A DNA stretch of 64,000 nt. Source: Candidatus Thiothrix anitrata. GTDB lineage: Bacteria > Pseudomonadota > Gammaproteobacteria > Thiotrichales > Thiotrichaceae. The translations under genes were made by a program, and so were the position numbers. The notes under the pieces are model-generated. The model was not told the DNA's origin and did no database searches. It saw nothing but the letters and a program-made list of their open reading frames with translations. The DNA lies in contig NZ_CP072800.1 of NCBI RefSeq assembly GCF_017901155.1, positions 62,001-126,000 on the forward strand. The letters are read 5' to 3'. Positions 56,714 to 64,000 of the stretch are shown here, one piece after another (position 1 is the first letter of the stretch; the number at the start of each line of letters is the position of its first letter).

Positions 56714-56771
56714 GCCTATCTCCTGTTAATTTCAGTCCACTCGCGGCTATGCCACGCGGAAATAATCGTAA

Positions 56772-58325
56772 TTAGTCTTCGTCGCCGTCTTCATCGGGAC
56801 GTGCCTGCACGGATACTTGTCGTTGCAGGACAAGCGCGTTACTCACCAACTGGTGAACACTAACAATCTGATCCATCGTGAAACCGTAGTACGGTAACAC
56901 TTTCGTAAACTGTGACTTACAAATTGCACAAATTGCCGCCATGTGCGTTACGCCATTGTGCGTAGTAACATGCTTAAGAGCTTCCGCACGCGGCTGAATG
57001 CCCTTCACACGGACTTCCATCAAGTCGTCAGTCAACAAACCGCCGCCGCCACCGCAACAGAACGTTGCGTCATGGATAGTATCGGCTGGCATATCGACAA
57101 AATTATTACACACTGCACGAATGACATTACGTGGGATATCAAACTGACCACCGGGGTAATCACCCATTCGGCTACCACGCGCTACGTTACACGAGTCATG
57201 GAAGGTCAATACTTTGTCGTCATTCTCGGTCTTGTCGATTTTTAACGTACCAGCTTGGAGATGACTCCACGTAAACTCCAGAATATGCTGAGGAATCGGG
57301 TAACGCTGATCCAAGAAATCAAACGGCCCCGCCAAAGTATTCAGGAAGCTATACGCCACACGCCATGCATGACCACATTCACCAAACACAATACGTTTTA
57401 CTTTGTGCTTGATAGCGGCTTCACGAACCCGCAAAGAAACACGGCGCATGGTCTCGTAAGAACCAATAAACATACCGAAGTTACCCGCTTCAGAAGCGAT
57501 GGTACTCATCGTCCAAGTCGTGCCGGTTTCGTGGAACACTTTTGCGTAACCAATTAAACCGTCGATATGCGGTTCGGCAAAAAAGTCTGCTGATGGTGTT
57601 ACCAACAACACTTCCGCGCCATCTTCGTCGAGAGGGAAACGGACTTTAATACCGGTATCCATCTCAACGTCTTCTTCCAAACCTTCCACGGTATCGAAGA
57701 GCGCGGGTCCCGGTAAACCAAGGTTGTTACCAATCTTGTAAACCTTGCCTAAAATTTCATTACAGTACTTTTGACCGTAACCTACATGGTCAAGAATCTC
57801 ACGTGCTGCCATTGAAATTTCTGCCGTATCAATGCCGTAAGGGCAGAATACGGAGCAACGACGGCATTGTGAACATTGGTGATAATAGTTATACCAGTCA
57901 GCCAATACTTCTTCAGTCAGGTCAGTTGCACCAACCAACTTGGGGAAATACTTACCCGCAAACGTGAAGTAACGGCGATAAACTTTACGTAATAAATCCT
58001 GACGTGCCACAGGCATGTTTTTCGCGTCAGACGTACCGATGAAGTAATGACACTTATCAGTACAGGCACCACACTTGACGCAAATATCCAAAAACACTTG
58101 CAGCGAACGGTAACGACCTTTCAAGTCAGCCATTTTCTCCAGCGCACGCTCTTTCCAATTAGCTACTAATGCACCAATTTCAGTGAAATCGTCTGGAAAA
58201 TGCAGTGCTTTCTGAAAATCTGGTTTAGCGATGAAAGGACCTTTGCTCTCCATTACGCCTTCGCGTACTGCGGGAATCTCGCAATACCCTTCACCCGTCA
58301 GTTTTGGAACTTCGTAATCAGCCAC
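56772..58325 (-). CDS. dsrK: DsrK, HdrD-like catalytic subunit of DsrMKJOP
   Basis: 517 aa. Two 4Fe-4S motifs (CVKCGACTDKCHYF and CSQCRRCSVFCPYGID) are followed by the two CCG-type domains that ligate the special noncubane cluster (CGHAW with CNVARGSR; CCGGGGGLLTD; CAICKSQF). It is thought to reduce or oxidise the DsrC disulfide, exchanging electrons with DsrM. The long Cys-poor C-terminal tail is acidic (EDGDED). It lies 12 bases downstream of dsrM. Confidence 0.95.
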   Translation of the reverse strand: MADYEVPKLTGEGYCEIPAVREGVMESKGPFIAKPDFQKALHFPDDFTEIGALVANWKERALEKMADLKGRYRSLQVFLDICVKCGACTDKCHYFIGTSDAKNMPVARQDLLRKVYRRYFTFAGKYFPKLVGATDLTEEVLADWYNYYHQCSQCRRCSVFCPYGIDTAEISMAAREILDHVGYGQKYCNEILGKVYKIGNNLGLPGPALFDTVEGLEEDVEMDTGIKVRFPLDEDGAEVLLVTPSADFFAEPHIDGLIGYAKVFHETGTTWTMSTIASEAGNFGMFIGSYETMRRVSLRVREAAIKHKVKRIVFGECGHAWRVAYSFLNTLAGPFDFLDQRYPIPQHILEFTWSHLQAGTLKIDKTENDDKVLTFHDSCNVARGSRMGDYPGGQFDIPRNVIRAVCNNFVDMPADTIHDATFCCGGGGGLLTDDLMEVRVKGIQPRAEALKHVTTHNGVTHMAAICAICKSQFTKVLPYYGFTMDQIVSVHQLVSNALVLQRQVSVQARPDEDGDED

Positions 58326-58337
58326 GGTGCTTACCTC

Positions 58338-59105
58338 TTATTTCTTCAGTTCGTCGAGGTAAGTCTTACCTTGACGTTCCAATTCCAATGCCCAGCCGGA
58401 GATATGGCGTTTCTCACGCGGGTTATCCACCTGGTTACGGGTCGGGCTGAAAAACACACCCGGTGCGTGCAGCAATTTACTGATCGGAAAAATGATCATC
58501 AGCAACGCCACTAACAACAAATGAACCAATACAATCGGATCGGCTGGCAAGCCTACGTCACCAAAGAAACCAAAGGTCAATAAACCACTGAAGAATGCCT
58601 TCACCTGAGTGACATCCGTATGGGTTACAAACGTCATCATCAAACCACTGCCACCAATGGCAATCAGCAATACAAGCATCAAATGGTCAGAAGGTGCGGA
58701 AATGTAACGCACACGATCCACTAAGAAACGACGCGACCACAAACCTACCAGCCCCAACACCATAGTGAAACCAGCATACTTCCCAAACGGTTGCAAGAAA
58801 GTCAACATCGCCCCCATTTCCATAAAATAACGGGTGTGGCGGATCAGCACCAACCATAAGGAAATGTGGAACAAGAACGCAAACAACCACAAGGTTTTGT
58901 TGGAACGAAACAAACTCTGGAAAAACACCACTTCACGGAACATACGCCATACAACACCGCCCTGCGTAACTGGCGCGGGTGTAGTCGGAATCTTCAATGG
59001 GGCTGGGGTGTTCCAATATTGGCGGACTTTCATAGCCACACCGCCAATCAAAATCAACGTTGCCGCCCAAAACAACAGTCCGTAAAAAATACTTACGAAT
59101 GTCAC
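58338..59105 (-). CDS. dsrM: DsrM, NarI-like membrane cytochrome b subunit
   Basis: 255 aa with about five or six transmembrane helices, in the NarI family of haem b proteins; His pairs for haem lie in LFHISLWLVLIRHTRYFMEMG and VHLLLVALLMIIFP. The start is a GTG at 59105, preceded by AGGAG. It connects the DsrK cluster to the quinone pool. A gap of about 150 bases containing two hairpins separates it from dsrC. Confidence 0.94.
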   Translation of the reverse strand: MTFVSIFYGLLFWAATLILIGGVAMKVRQYWNTPAPLKIPTTPAPVTQGGVVWRMFREVVFFQSLFRSNKTLWLFAFLFHISLWLVLIRHTRYFMEMGAMLTFLQPFGKYAGFTMVLGLVGLWSRRFLVDRVRYISAPSDHLMLVLLIAIGGSGLMMTFVTHTDVTQVKAFFSGLLTFGFFGDVGLPADPIVLVHLLLVALLMIIFPISKLLHAPGVFFSPTRNQVDNPREKRHISGWALELERQGKTYLDELKK

Positions 59106-59169
59106 TGCGTACTCCTGAAGTCATTAGTCTCTCTTCTGAAAACCTGTCAACAACAGGGCTTAAGAAGAG

Positions 59170-59187
59170 GCTCCGGCACGCCGGAGC
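59170..59187. terminator. Hairpin downstream of dsrC (1)
   Basis: The stem GCTCCGG/CCGGAGC (7 bp, loop CACG) lies 68-85 bases after the dsrC stop on the minus strand and before dsrM. The T-rich bases that follow on that strand (CTCTTCTTAAG) are weak, so partial termination or 3' protection of dsrC mRNA is plausible. Confidence 0.55.
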
Positions 59188-59226
59188 AACTCTTTCATAC
59201 ACCAACGGTACATATATGCTCTGTAC

Positions 59227-59246
59227 GGGCGGTTCATGAACCGCCC
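59227..59246. repeat. Perfect 20-bp palindrome downstream of dsrC (2)
   Basis: GGGCGGTTCATGAACCGCCC is a perfect palindrome 9 bases from the dsrC stop. Similar GGGCGGTTC/GAACCGCCC sequences are common as dispersed repeats in bacterial genomes. It may stabilise the dsrC transcript. Confidence 0.6.
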
Positions 59247-59254
59247 CTACGACA

Positions 59255-59590
59255 TTATACGCAACCAGTTGGCTTAGGCAGACCGCCGTATTTACACGCT
59301 TGCTTGCCAGGACCGTATGGGAACAGGCTGTACAGGTACTTAGAGTTACCTTTGTCAGCACCCAAACGCTTACCAACTGCTTTAGTCAGAACGCGAACCG
59401 CTGGAGCGATTTGATACTCTTCATAGTATTCACGCAGGAAATTCAGGATTTCCCAGTGTTCAGAAGTCAGCGTTACGTCTTCGCCGCTAGCGAGAACTTC
59501 TGCCACTTCTGGAGTCCAGTCGTTGAGATTCTCCAGATAGCCTTCTTCATCTAACGGAATGTCTTTACCGCCAACGTTAATTGATGCCAT
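59255..59590 (-). CDS. dsrC: DsrC, sulfur-carrier protein
   Basis: 111 aa from the ATG at 59590 (MASINVGGKDIPLDEEGYL); the frame opens at 59608 but 18 earlier bases are not family-like. It has the flexible C-terminal arm CKYGGLPKPTGCV with the two redox-active Cys, C99 and C110 (one less than Allochromatium numbering C100/C111). DsrC receives sulfur from DsrEFH and delivers it to DsrAB. It lies between dsrH (31 bases upstream) and a hairpin-rich gap before dsrM. Confidence 0.97.
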   Translation of the reverse strand: MASINVGGKDIPLDEEGYLENLNDWTPEVAEVLASGEDVTLTSEHWEILNFLREYYEEYQIAPAVRVLTKAVGKRLGADKGNSKYLYSLFPYGPGKQACKYGGLPKPTGCV

Positions 59591-59621
59591 TGTGTGGCCT
59601 CCTGTCAAAAAATGTTAAAAC

Positions 59622-59927
59622 TTACAGCCAGCTTTGGGTAGTGTCGTTATTTACCGTCAGGTCTACAAAACCCGCGTAATCAACGCTCACAATCCCGTCT
59701 ATTGCTTTGCCTTCCAAACCGCGTGCCGCCAAGTCTGCACCTAACACATACACGGTCTTGTCCGCCATCGCAGCTTTTACTTTAGCAGAAAAGCTTGATC
59801 CGTCGACTGCACCAACCACGGCATCTTCAATCATCAGGATTGAATCGCCTGCTTTGGCATGTGCCAAGCAACTTTCAAAAGCCACACGTTCAAACGGGGA
59901 CTTGTTAACAATATGCAACATAGACAT
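59622..59927 (-). CDS. dsrH: DsrH, subunit of sulfurtransferase DsrEFH
   Basis: 101 aa from the ATG at 59927, preceded by GGAGG 8 bases upstream; the frame opens at TTG 59933. With this start the conserved Cys is C20 (FESCLAHAK), matching Allochromatium DsrH Cys20. Member of the TusB/DsrH family; forms the E2F2H2 hexamer that passes sulfur to DsrC. Gap to dsrC 31 bases, to dsrF 14. Confidence 0.95.
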   Translation of the reverse strand: MSMLHIVNKSPFERVAFESCLAHAKAGDSILMIEDAVVGAVDGSSFSAKVKAAMADKTVYVLGADLAARGLEGKAIDGIVSVDYAGFVDLTVNNDTTQSWL

Positions 59928-59941
59928 GTTCAAATCCTCCG

Positions 59942-60346
59942 TTAGAAACTCAAAATCACTTCTTGCTCTGCCATCATTGCGGTCATTTCCTCGCGGTTAA
60001 CCAAAATAATGGAAGGCTTTTCAGCGTAATCATCGTCAGCGTCTTCGTAAGTGAGTTCCATCAGGTCATCAACCGTCAAACCACGCTCTGCCAAAGACTC
60101 GGTAGAGACATACAACTTAGTAATGTCGTAGTCGCCCAATGCACGGAAAGTCGGTGAGAAATTTTTCATACCGGTTTCTTTGCTGTTTTGACCTTTGGTA
60201 ATTTGGTAAACACCATCGTCGATGAATGCCAAACTAACGTTTTGCTCAAATGCAGCGGAAATCAATACGACTTCCAAGGCTTCCAGCGCGTAGACTGTGC
60301 CGTAAGGAGCTTTACGATTGACAAACAAAAAATTCTTTGTGGACAT
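59942..60346 (-). CDS. dsrF: DsrF, subunit of sulfurtransferase DsrEFH
   Basis: 134 aa in the DsrE/DsrF-like fold (TusC/DsrF family), with no cysteine at the DsrE active-site position. N-terminal MSTKNFLFVNRKAPYGTVYA and the C-terminal EKPSIILVNREEM are family motifs. Structural partner of DsrE and DsrH. It starts 11 bases after dsrE. Confidence 0.94.
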   Translation of the reverse strand: MSTKNFLFVNRKAPYGTVYALEALEVVLISAAFEQNVSLAFIDDGVYQITKGQNSKETGMKNFSPTFRALGDYDITKLYVSTESLAERGLTVDDLMELTYEDADDDYAEKPSIILVNREEMTAMMAEQEVILSF

Positions 60347-60357
60347 TTTTCAGCTCC

Positions 60358-60750
60358 TTAATCGCCAAACACGACTAAACGATCAGACTGGATACCGCCT
60401 TCAACCAACTGACCTAAGCCCGAAATACGGAAACCAGGAGCAATGTTGTTAGCATCCAAACCTTGACGTTTCGCTTCATCGGCATCCATTAAGCCACGAC
60501 GTTGTGCCGCTGCAATACAGATAACCAAATCCAAGCCGTGCTTTTCAGCCAATTCTGACCAAGACTTCTGGATCAGACGGTCATCAGCCGGTGGAACACT
60601 TAGACGTGTGCCGTTATTTACGCCGTCGTGGTAGAAGAACACACGGAAAATCTCGTGTCCCTTCTCCAGCGCGGCACGGGCAAACTGCAAGGCAGTATCA
60701 GCAGACTGGTGCTGATAAGGACCTTCGTTAACCATGATTGTGTATTTCAT
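60358..60750 (-). CDS. dsrE: DsrE, catalytic subunit of sulfurtransferase DsrEFH
   Basis: 130 aa. The active Cys is C78 (DLVICIAAAQRRG), matching the essential Cys78 of Allochromatium DsrE. Accepts sulfane sulfur (from TusA/Rhd-type donors) and hands it to DsrC. First of the dsrEFH set, 28 bases after dsrB. The TusD/DsrE fold shows HEIFRVFFYHDGVNNG. Confidence 0.95.
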   Translation of the reverse strand: MKYTIMVNEGPYQHQSADTALQFARAALEKGHEIFRVFFYHDGVNNGTRLSVPPADDRLIQKSWSELAEKHGLDLVICIAAAQRRGLMDADEAKRQGLDANNIAPGFRISGLGQLVEGGIQSDRLVVFGD

Positions 60751-60778
60751 TCCGTGCTATTCCTCGTACCGTTGTCGA

Positions 60779-61855
60779 TCAGAAGCGGATGTGCGTTGAA
60801 GAGTTCAGGTTCGCACGTGCACCACGCCAGTTGTCGATGTGATACTTAGTGAATGGCAAACCAGTGACTTCAAAGAAACGCGGCCAGCCGATACGCTCAA
60901 CCCACTCGTTGATACGCTCCCAGTCTTTCGCGCCTGCTTTGTAGCATTCCAAAATCTTCTTAACGATCGCGGTCGCTTCAGGCCAACGTGGTGGGTTGTT
61001 CGGGATACCCGCTGCAACCAAACGTTGGAAAGTAGGCTTGCCACGTGCATTGGAGTGATTACCACCAATCCAGATAGCCAACTGCGTGTACTGATGGTCA
61101 TTGATTTGCATAGGTGGGCATGGTGGGTAGCAAGCACCACAGCAAATGCATTTCTTTTCATCAACTTCCAAGGAAGGCTTGCCATCAACCATTGCAGGAC
61201 GGATAGCAGCAACCGGGCAACGCGCCACAACAGAAGGACGTTCGCACACATTACCAACCAGCGCGTGGTTGATTTTAGGTGGCTTAACGTGTTGGACATT
61301 GATCGCGATGTCACCCTGACCGCCGCAGTTGATCTGGCAGCAAGACGTGGTGATATGAACGCGGTTAGGCATGTTCCATGCTTTAAACTCAGGCAGCAAC
61401 TCATCCATCATGGACTTAACCACACCAGATGCGTCAGTGCCCGGAATGTCGCAATGCAACCAACCTTGAGTATGAGACAGTGAAGTAACAGAGTTACGTG
61501 TACCACCCACTGGGAAACCCGCATCTTCCAATGCTTTTACCAATGGTTCAACTTTCGCGCCGTCGGCAACTTGGAACTCAATATTAGAACGAATGGTGAA
61601 ATGGACATAACCATCACCATAAGTATCACCAATGTCCATCAGCTTGCGCAGCGTGAACACGTCGAGGATACGTTGAGTACCCGCACGAACTGTCCAAATT
61701 TTTTCGCCAGTTTTGGAAACGTGAACCAAAACGCCTGGGCGTGGGTCTTCATGATATGCCCACAAACCGTAGTTGCGGCGCATAACAGGGTGCATGTACT
61801 GGAAACCGTCCGGGCATCCAGATTCAATAGGATCGCGCATTTCTGGTGCGGCCAT
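60779..61855 (-). CDS. dsrB: DsrB, dissimilatory sulfite reductase beta subunit (reverse type)
   Basis: 358 aa. With DsrA it oxidises sulfide/sulfane sulfur to sulfite in the cytoplasm. The siroheme/4Fe-4S cysteines are in HITTSCCQINCGGQGDIAI and the downstream CPVAAI; a ferredoxin motif CICCGACYPPCPPMQ follows. It lies 87 bases downstream of dsrA. The presence of dsrEFH and dsrL downstream identifies the oxidative (reverse) type. Confidence 0.97.
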   Translation of the reverse strand: MAAPEMRDPIESGCPDGFQYMHPVMRRNYGLWAYHEDPRPGVLVHVSKTGEKIWTVRAGTQRILDVFTLRKLMDIGDTYGDGYVHFTIRSNIEFQVADGAKVEPLVKALEDAGFPVGGTRNSVTSLSHTQGWLHCDIPGTDASGVVKSMMDELLPEFKAWNMPNRVHITTSCCQINCGGQGDIAINVQHVKPPKINHALVGNVCERPSVVARCPVAAIRPAMVDGKPSLEVDEKKCICCGACYPPCPPMQINDHQYTQLAIWIGGNHSNARGKPTFQRLVAAGIPNNPPRWPEATAIVKKILECYKAGAKDWERINEWVERIGWPRFFEVTGLPFTKYHIDNWRGARANLNSSTHIRF

Positions 61856-61942
61856 TGTGAAGCCTCCGTCAGAGTAAACTCAAAATTCGTTAAGTATCAG
61901 ACAACTGAGGCAAGCCTGCTCGCCTCAGCTGGAAGTGCGGTA

Positions 61943-63238
61943 TTAGGCCGCTGCTTTTTCTTCGCGCTTGCGATTGAACCAAGCTTCAGCAGCTTCGTCC
62001 CAGCCGTCAGTACGCACGTAAGAAACGTTACGTGGCTGTTTGATCATGTTTGGATCCGGGTCGATACCGATGCCTTCCAAGAAGTTCACCAGACCGATAC
62101 GCTCGATCATTTCACCGCAACGCTCGTGTTCCAGACCATTTTCAGCCCAGAAGTCGATGATGGAAGCAGCCAACTCAACAATGCGCTCATAATCTTCTTC
62201 GTTATCCAACTTCATGAATGGGATAACCACTGTACCCATCAAGTCACCGATTTTCAGGGTGCGTTTACCGCCGATCAAGATGGTTACACCTTTATCATCA
62301 CCCACTTGCAGTGCTTTTGGCATAACGTTCAAGCAGTGCATACAACGTACACAGTTGCCGTTATCAACAGTAATGGTGTCATCGTCGTTCAGCTTAATAG
62401 CCTGAGTTGGGCAACGGCTGATGACGTTATCGAACATGTATTGACGACCCGCAGAACGATCACCTTCTTTGCCAATCTCCTTGGCTTTCTTCATGATCAT
62501 TTCTTTAACGGCTTCTTGGTTGACTTTCATTTCATCACGCCAAGTACCAATAACCGCAAAGTCAGCACGCTCAATCGCGTTCTGGCAATCGTTAGGACAA
62601 CCAGAAACTTTGAACTTGAATTTGTAAGGCAATGCTGGGCGATGCACATCATCCGTGAAGTTATTCATCAGACGGCGATGGATCGCGTGCTCGTTGCAGT
62701 TAGACATTTCGCAACGTGCTGCGCCGACGCAAGACATACCAGTACGCACACAAGGACCTGCACCACCCAAGTCCCAACCGTATTCATTGATTTCATCAAA
62801 GAAGTGTTGGAAGTTGACGCTGTTTGCACCGATAAACATGATGTTGCCGGTTTGACCGTGGAAAGTCTGCAAACCAGAACCCCACTTCTCCCAGCTATCC
62901 GCCAATTGGCGCAGCATGTCAGTGGTGTAGTAGTTACCAGCAGGCGGCTGTACACGCAGCGTATGGAATTCTTTGGATTCAGGGAACATGTGACCGACTT
63001 CAGAAAAGCGCGGAATGATGCCGCCGCCGTAACCGAAGACAGAAATGGTACCACCTTTCCAGTAGCCCATTTTGGTTTCGTAAGAATGCTCCAACTGACC
63101 CATCAGGCCATTGATTACATTACGGATGCGCTCATCTGGATGCTCATCGCGCAGCTTCTTGAAACCGGTGATGAAGCTAGGCCATGGGCCTTCTTCCAGC
63201 ACATCCAGCATCGGTGTTGGATAATTATTCGTTGCCAT
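61943..63238 (-). CDS. dsrA: DsrA, dissimilatory sulfite reductase alpha subunit (reverse type)
   Basis: 431 aa. The siroheme-4Fe-4S site has MSCVGAARCEMSNC and GCPNDCQNAIERADF; the added ferredoxin domain has NCVRCMHCLNVMPKA and CPTQAI. Ribosome site GAGGAGG lies 6 bases before the ATG, which fits a highly expressed first gene. The divergent TauD-like gene starts 322 bases upstream. A long antisense frame covers this gene and is rejected as coding. Confidence 0.97.
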   Translation of the reverse strand: MATNNYPTPMLDVLEEGPWPSFITGFKKLRDEHPDERIRNVINGLMGQLEHSYETKMGYWKGGTISVFGYGGGIIPRFSEVGHMFPESKEFHTLRVQPPAGNYYTTDMLRQLADSWEKWGSGLQTFHGQTGNIMFIGANSVNFQHFFDEINEYGWDLGGAGPCVRTGMSCVGAARCEMSNCNEHAIHRRLMNNFTDDVHRPALPYKFKFKVSGCPNDCQNAIERADFAVIGTWRDEMKVNQEAVKEMIMKKAKEIGKEGDRSAGRQYMFDNVISRCPTQAIKLNDDDTITVDNGNCVRCMHCLNVMPKALQVGDDKGVTILIGGKRTLKIGDLMGTVVIPFMKLDNEEDYERIVELAASIIDFWAENGLEHERCGEMIERIGLVNFLEGIGIDPDPNMIKQPRNVSYVRTDGWDEAAEAWFNRKREEKAAA

Positions 63239-63559
63239 ACCTGCCTCCTCAATAAAACGATTGCAATGGCACTTCCTCTTGACTCGCTCTACAAATCAAA
63301 AGCCAAGGGAAATATCAAATCAAAAACGGGTCACGTAACTGTGTTCGCTGCTATTTGCGAGTGGGCTAAGTGTATGCGTCATACTCCCGTCATAGAATCT
63401 CACCCATGGGGTGTTGCTTGAATCCATGCGGTATCCCTAAGGGGATAGGCACTCAACATAATCAAAAATAGTCCACTGACAGCGGTACAATAGCATATTC
63501 GGATTTTTTAATATTGCAAATAGCTGTAGTAATCATCGGTCTTTATTGAGGTCTGCAAA
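63239..63559. promoter_or_regulatory. Divergent promoter region between dsrA and the TauD-like gene
   Basis: About 320 bases, no coding potential. For dsrA, a possible sigma70 pair TTGCAA (63514-63519) and TATGCT (complement of 63492-63497), spacer 16, is suggested. A perfect stem TATCCC/GGGATA lies at 63432-63447 and could be an operator. Regulation of dsr by reduced sulfur compounds is likely in sulfur oxidisers, but no regulator site is proven here. Confidence 0.4.
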
Positions 63560-64000
63560 ATGCACAAATCACCCTTCAATATCAATGCCTTATCGGGATT
63601 TCAAGATTGGCGCAACAAAAAGTTATCCGCTTACCCCTTAGCACCGGAAGCATTATTCACCACGATTGCAGACCCTGAAAATCCCAGTAAGACCGAAATA
63701 ACGCAACTCCAGCACATTTGCCGCGAACACAATCTCGCGCTGTACCGTTTTGCACAAGGCGACCTCCGCAGCAAACGTCATGTCCATTGTTTAGGTCGAA
63801 AAGTGGGTTTATCCCGGCTAGATAACAACCTCTGCGCCGATGAAGACAGCCTCACTTCCTTACACGTGACCTCGCACGCTGGGCAACACGATTACATTCC
63901 CTACACCAATAAACCGCTAAGTTGGCATACTGACGGATACTACAACCGGCCAGAAGAGCAAATTCATGGCATGTTGCTGCATTGTGCCCAACCCGCACTC
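63560..64000 (+). CDS. TauD-like Fe(II)/2-oxoglutarate dioxygenase, partial
   Basis: Starts at the ATG at 63560 and is cut by the window end (147 codons seen, no stop). It contains SWHTDGYYNRPEE, whose HxD is the typical Fe(II)-binding motif of the TauD/TfdA family; the second His must lie beyond the window. The N-terminal 100 residues give an alpha-beta fold. It is divergent from dsrA. The substrate cannot be told; TauD itself oxidises taurine and releases sulfite, which would suit a sulfur metaboliser, but this is inference. Confidence 0.75.
   Translation, partial: MHKSPFNINALSGFQDWRNKKLSAYPLAPEALFTTIADPENPSKTEITQLQHICREHNLALYRFAQGDLRSKRHVHCLGRKVGLSRLDNNLCADEDSLTSLHVTSHAGQHDYIPYTNKPLSWHTDGYYNRPEEQIHGMLLHCAQPAL

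Noticed and set aside
61571-63421. Long 616-codon open frame on the plus strand opposite dsrA and part of dsrB
   Set aside because: It is the antisense shadow of dsrA and dsrB, whose frames carry the expected Cys motifs; its product is His/Thr/Ala/Asn-rich with no recognisable family.

Overview
This window comes from a gammaproteobacterial sulfur oxidiser. The strongest sign is a complete reverse-type dissimilatory sulfite reductase locus in the order dsrA-B-E-F-H-C-M-K-L-J-O-P, which includes the sulfur-relay proteins DsrEFH and DsrL found in sulfur-oxidising bacteria. The housekeeping genes (ftsYEX, rnfABCDGE-nth, lptD-surA-pdxA, fused cysG, rppH, rsmD) are also gammaproteobacterial. The protein sequences and base composition look like the Thiothrix/Thiolinea group. 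That is an inference from family resemblance and was not tested by a search.

Layout. 0-11.3 kb: phosphoenolpyruvate carboxylase, ErpA, a bactofilin, ArgC, a thioredoxin-like protein, HemJ, RppH, a HAD phosphatase and RecC. 11.3-12.95 kb: a small region of decayed accessory genes (transposase-like fragment, LRAT-domain fragment, degraded xisH/xisI, degraded FitA-type antitoxin). 12.9-18.2 kb: a secreted S8 protease, a lytic transglycosylase and a frameshifted AAA/DUF4143 ATPase. 18.2-24.2 kb: rsmD and two M16 peptidases, divergent from ftsY-ftsE-ftsX. 24.2-30 kb: a Yej-type peptide ABC importer with an unusual membrane-tethered binding protein. 30-37.4 kb: fabI, then a cluster of poorly known genes (one DsrS-like) leading into siroheme synthase cysG, an S24 protein, an ArsC/Spx-like protein and dapE, then a convergent AT-hook protein. 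37.7-42 kb: lptD-surA-pdxA. 42.4-48.6 kb: the Rnf complex with nth and a DUF1841 gene; rnfC is frameshifted. 48.6-52.2 kb: suhB, a transglutaminase-like gene resembling the Phytophthora GP42/Pep-13 elicitor family, and a lipoprotein. 52.2-63.2 kb: the dsr locus on the minus strand. The window ends inside a divergent TauD-like dioxygenase gene.

How it fits together. DsrE2F2H2 and DsrC carry sulfane sulfur to DsrAB, a siroheme enzyme supplied by CysG. DsrL links DsrAB to pyridine nucleotide, and DsrMKJOP connects DsrC thiols to the quinone pool and periplasm. Rnf can couple ferredoxin/NADH redox to ion gradients.

The most unusual features are: (1) GC-rich palindromic repeats that lie in frame inside recC (two copies) and inside the linker of the YejF-like ATPase, and that also overlap the stop codons of rppH and recC; (2) a bacterial GP42-type transglutaminase homologue that keeps the VWNQPV core of Pep-13; (3) a cluster of dead accessory genes including an LRAT fragment with its NCEHF motif; (4) two hairpins directly after dsrC that may separate its expression from dsrM onward. 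No tRNA, rRNA or CRISPR array was recognised.
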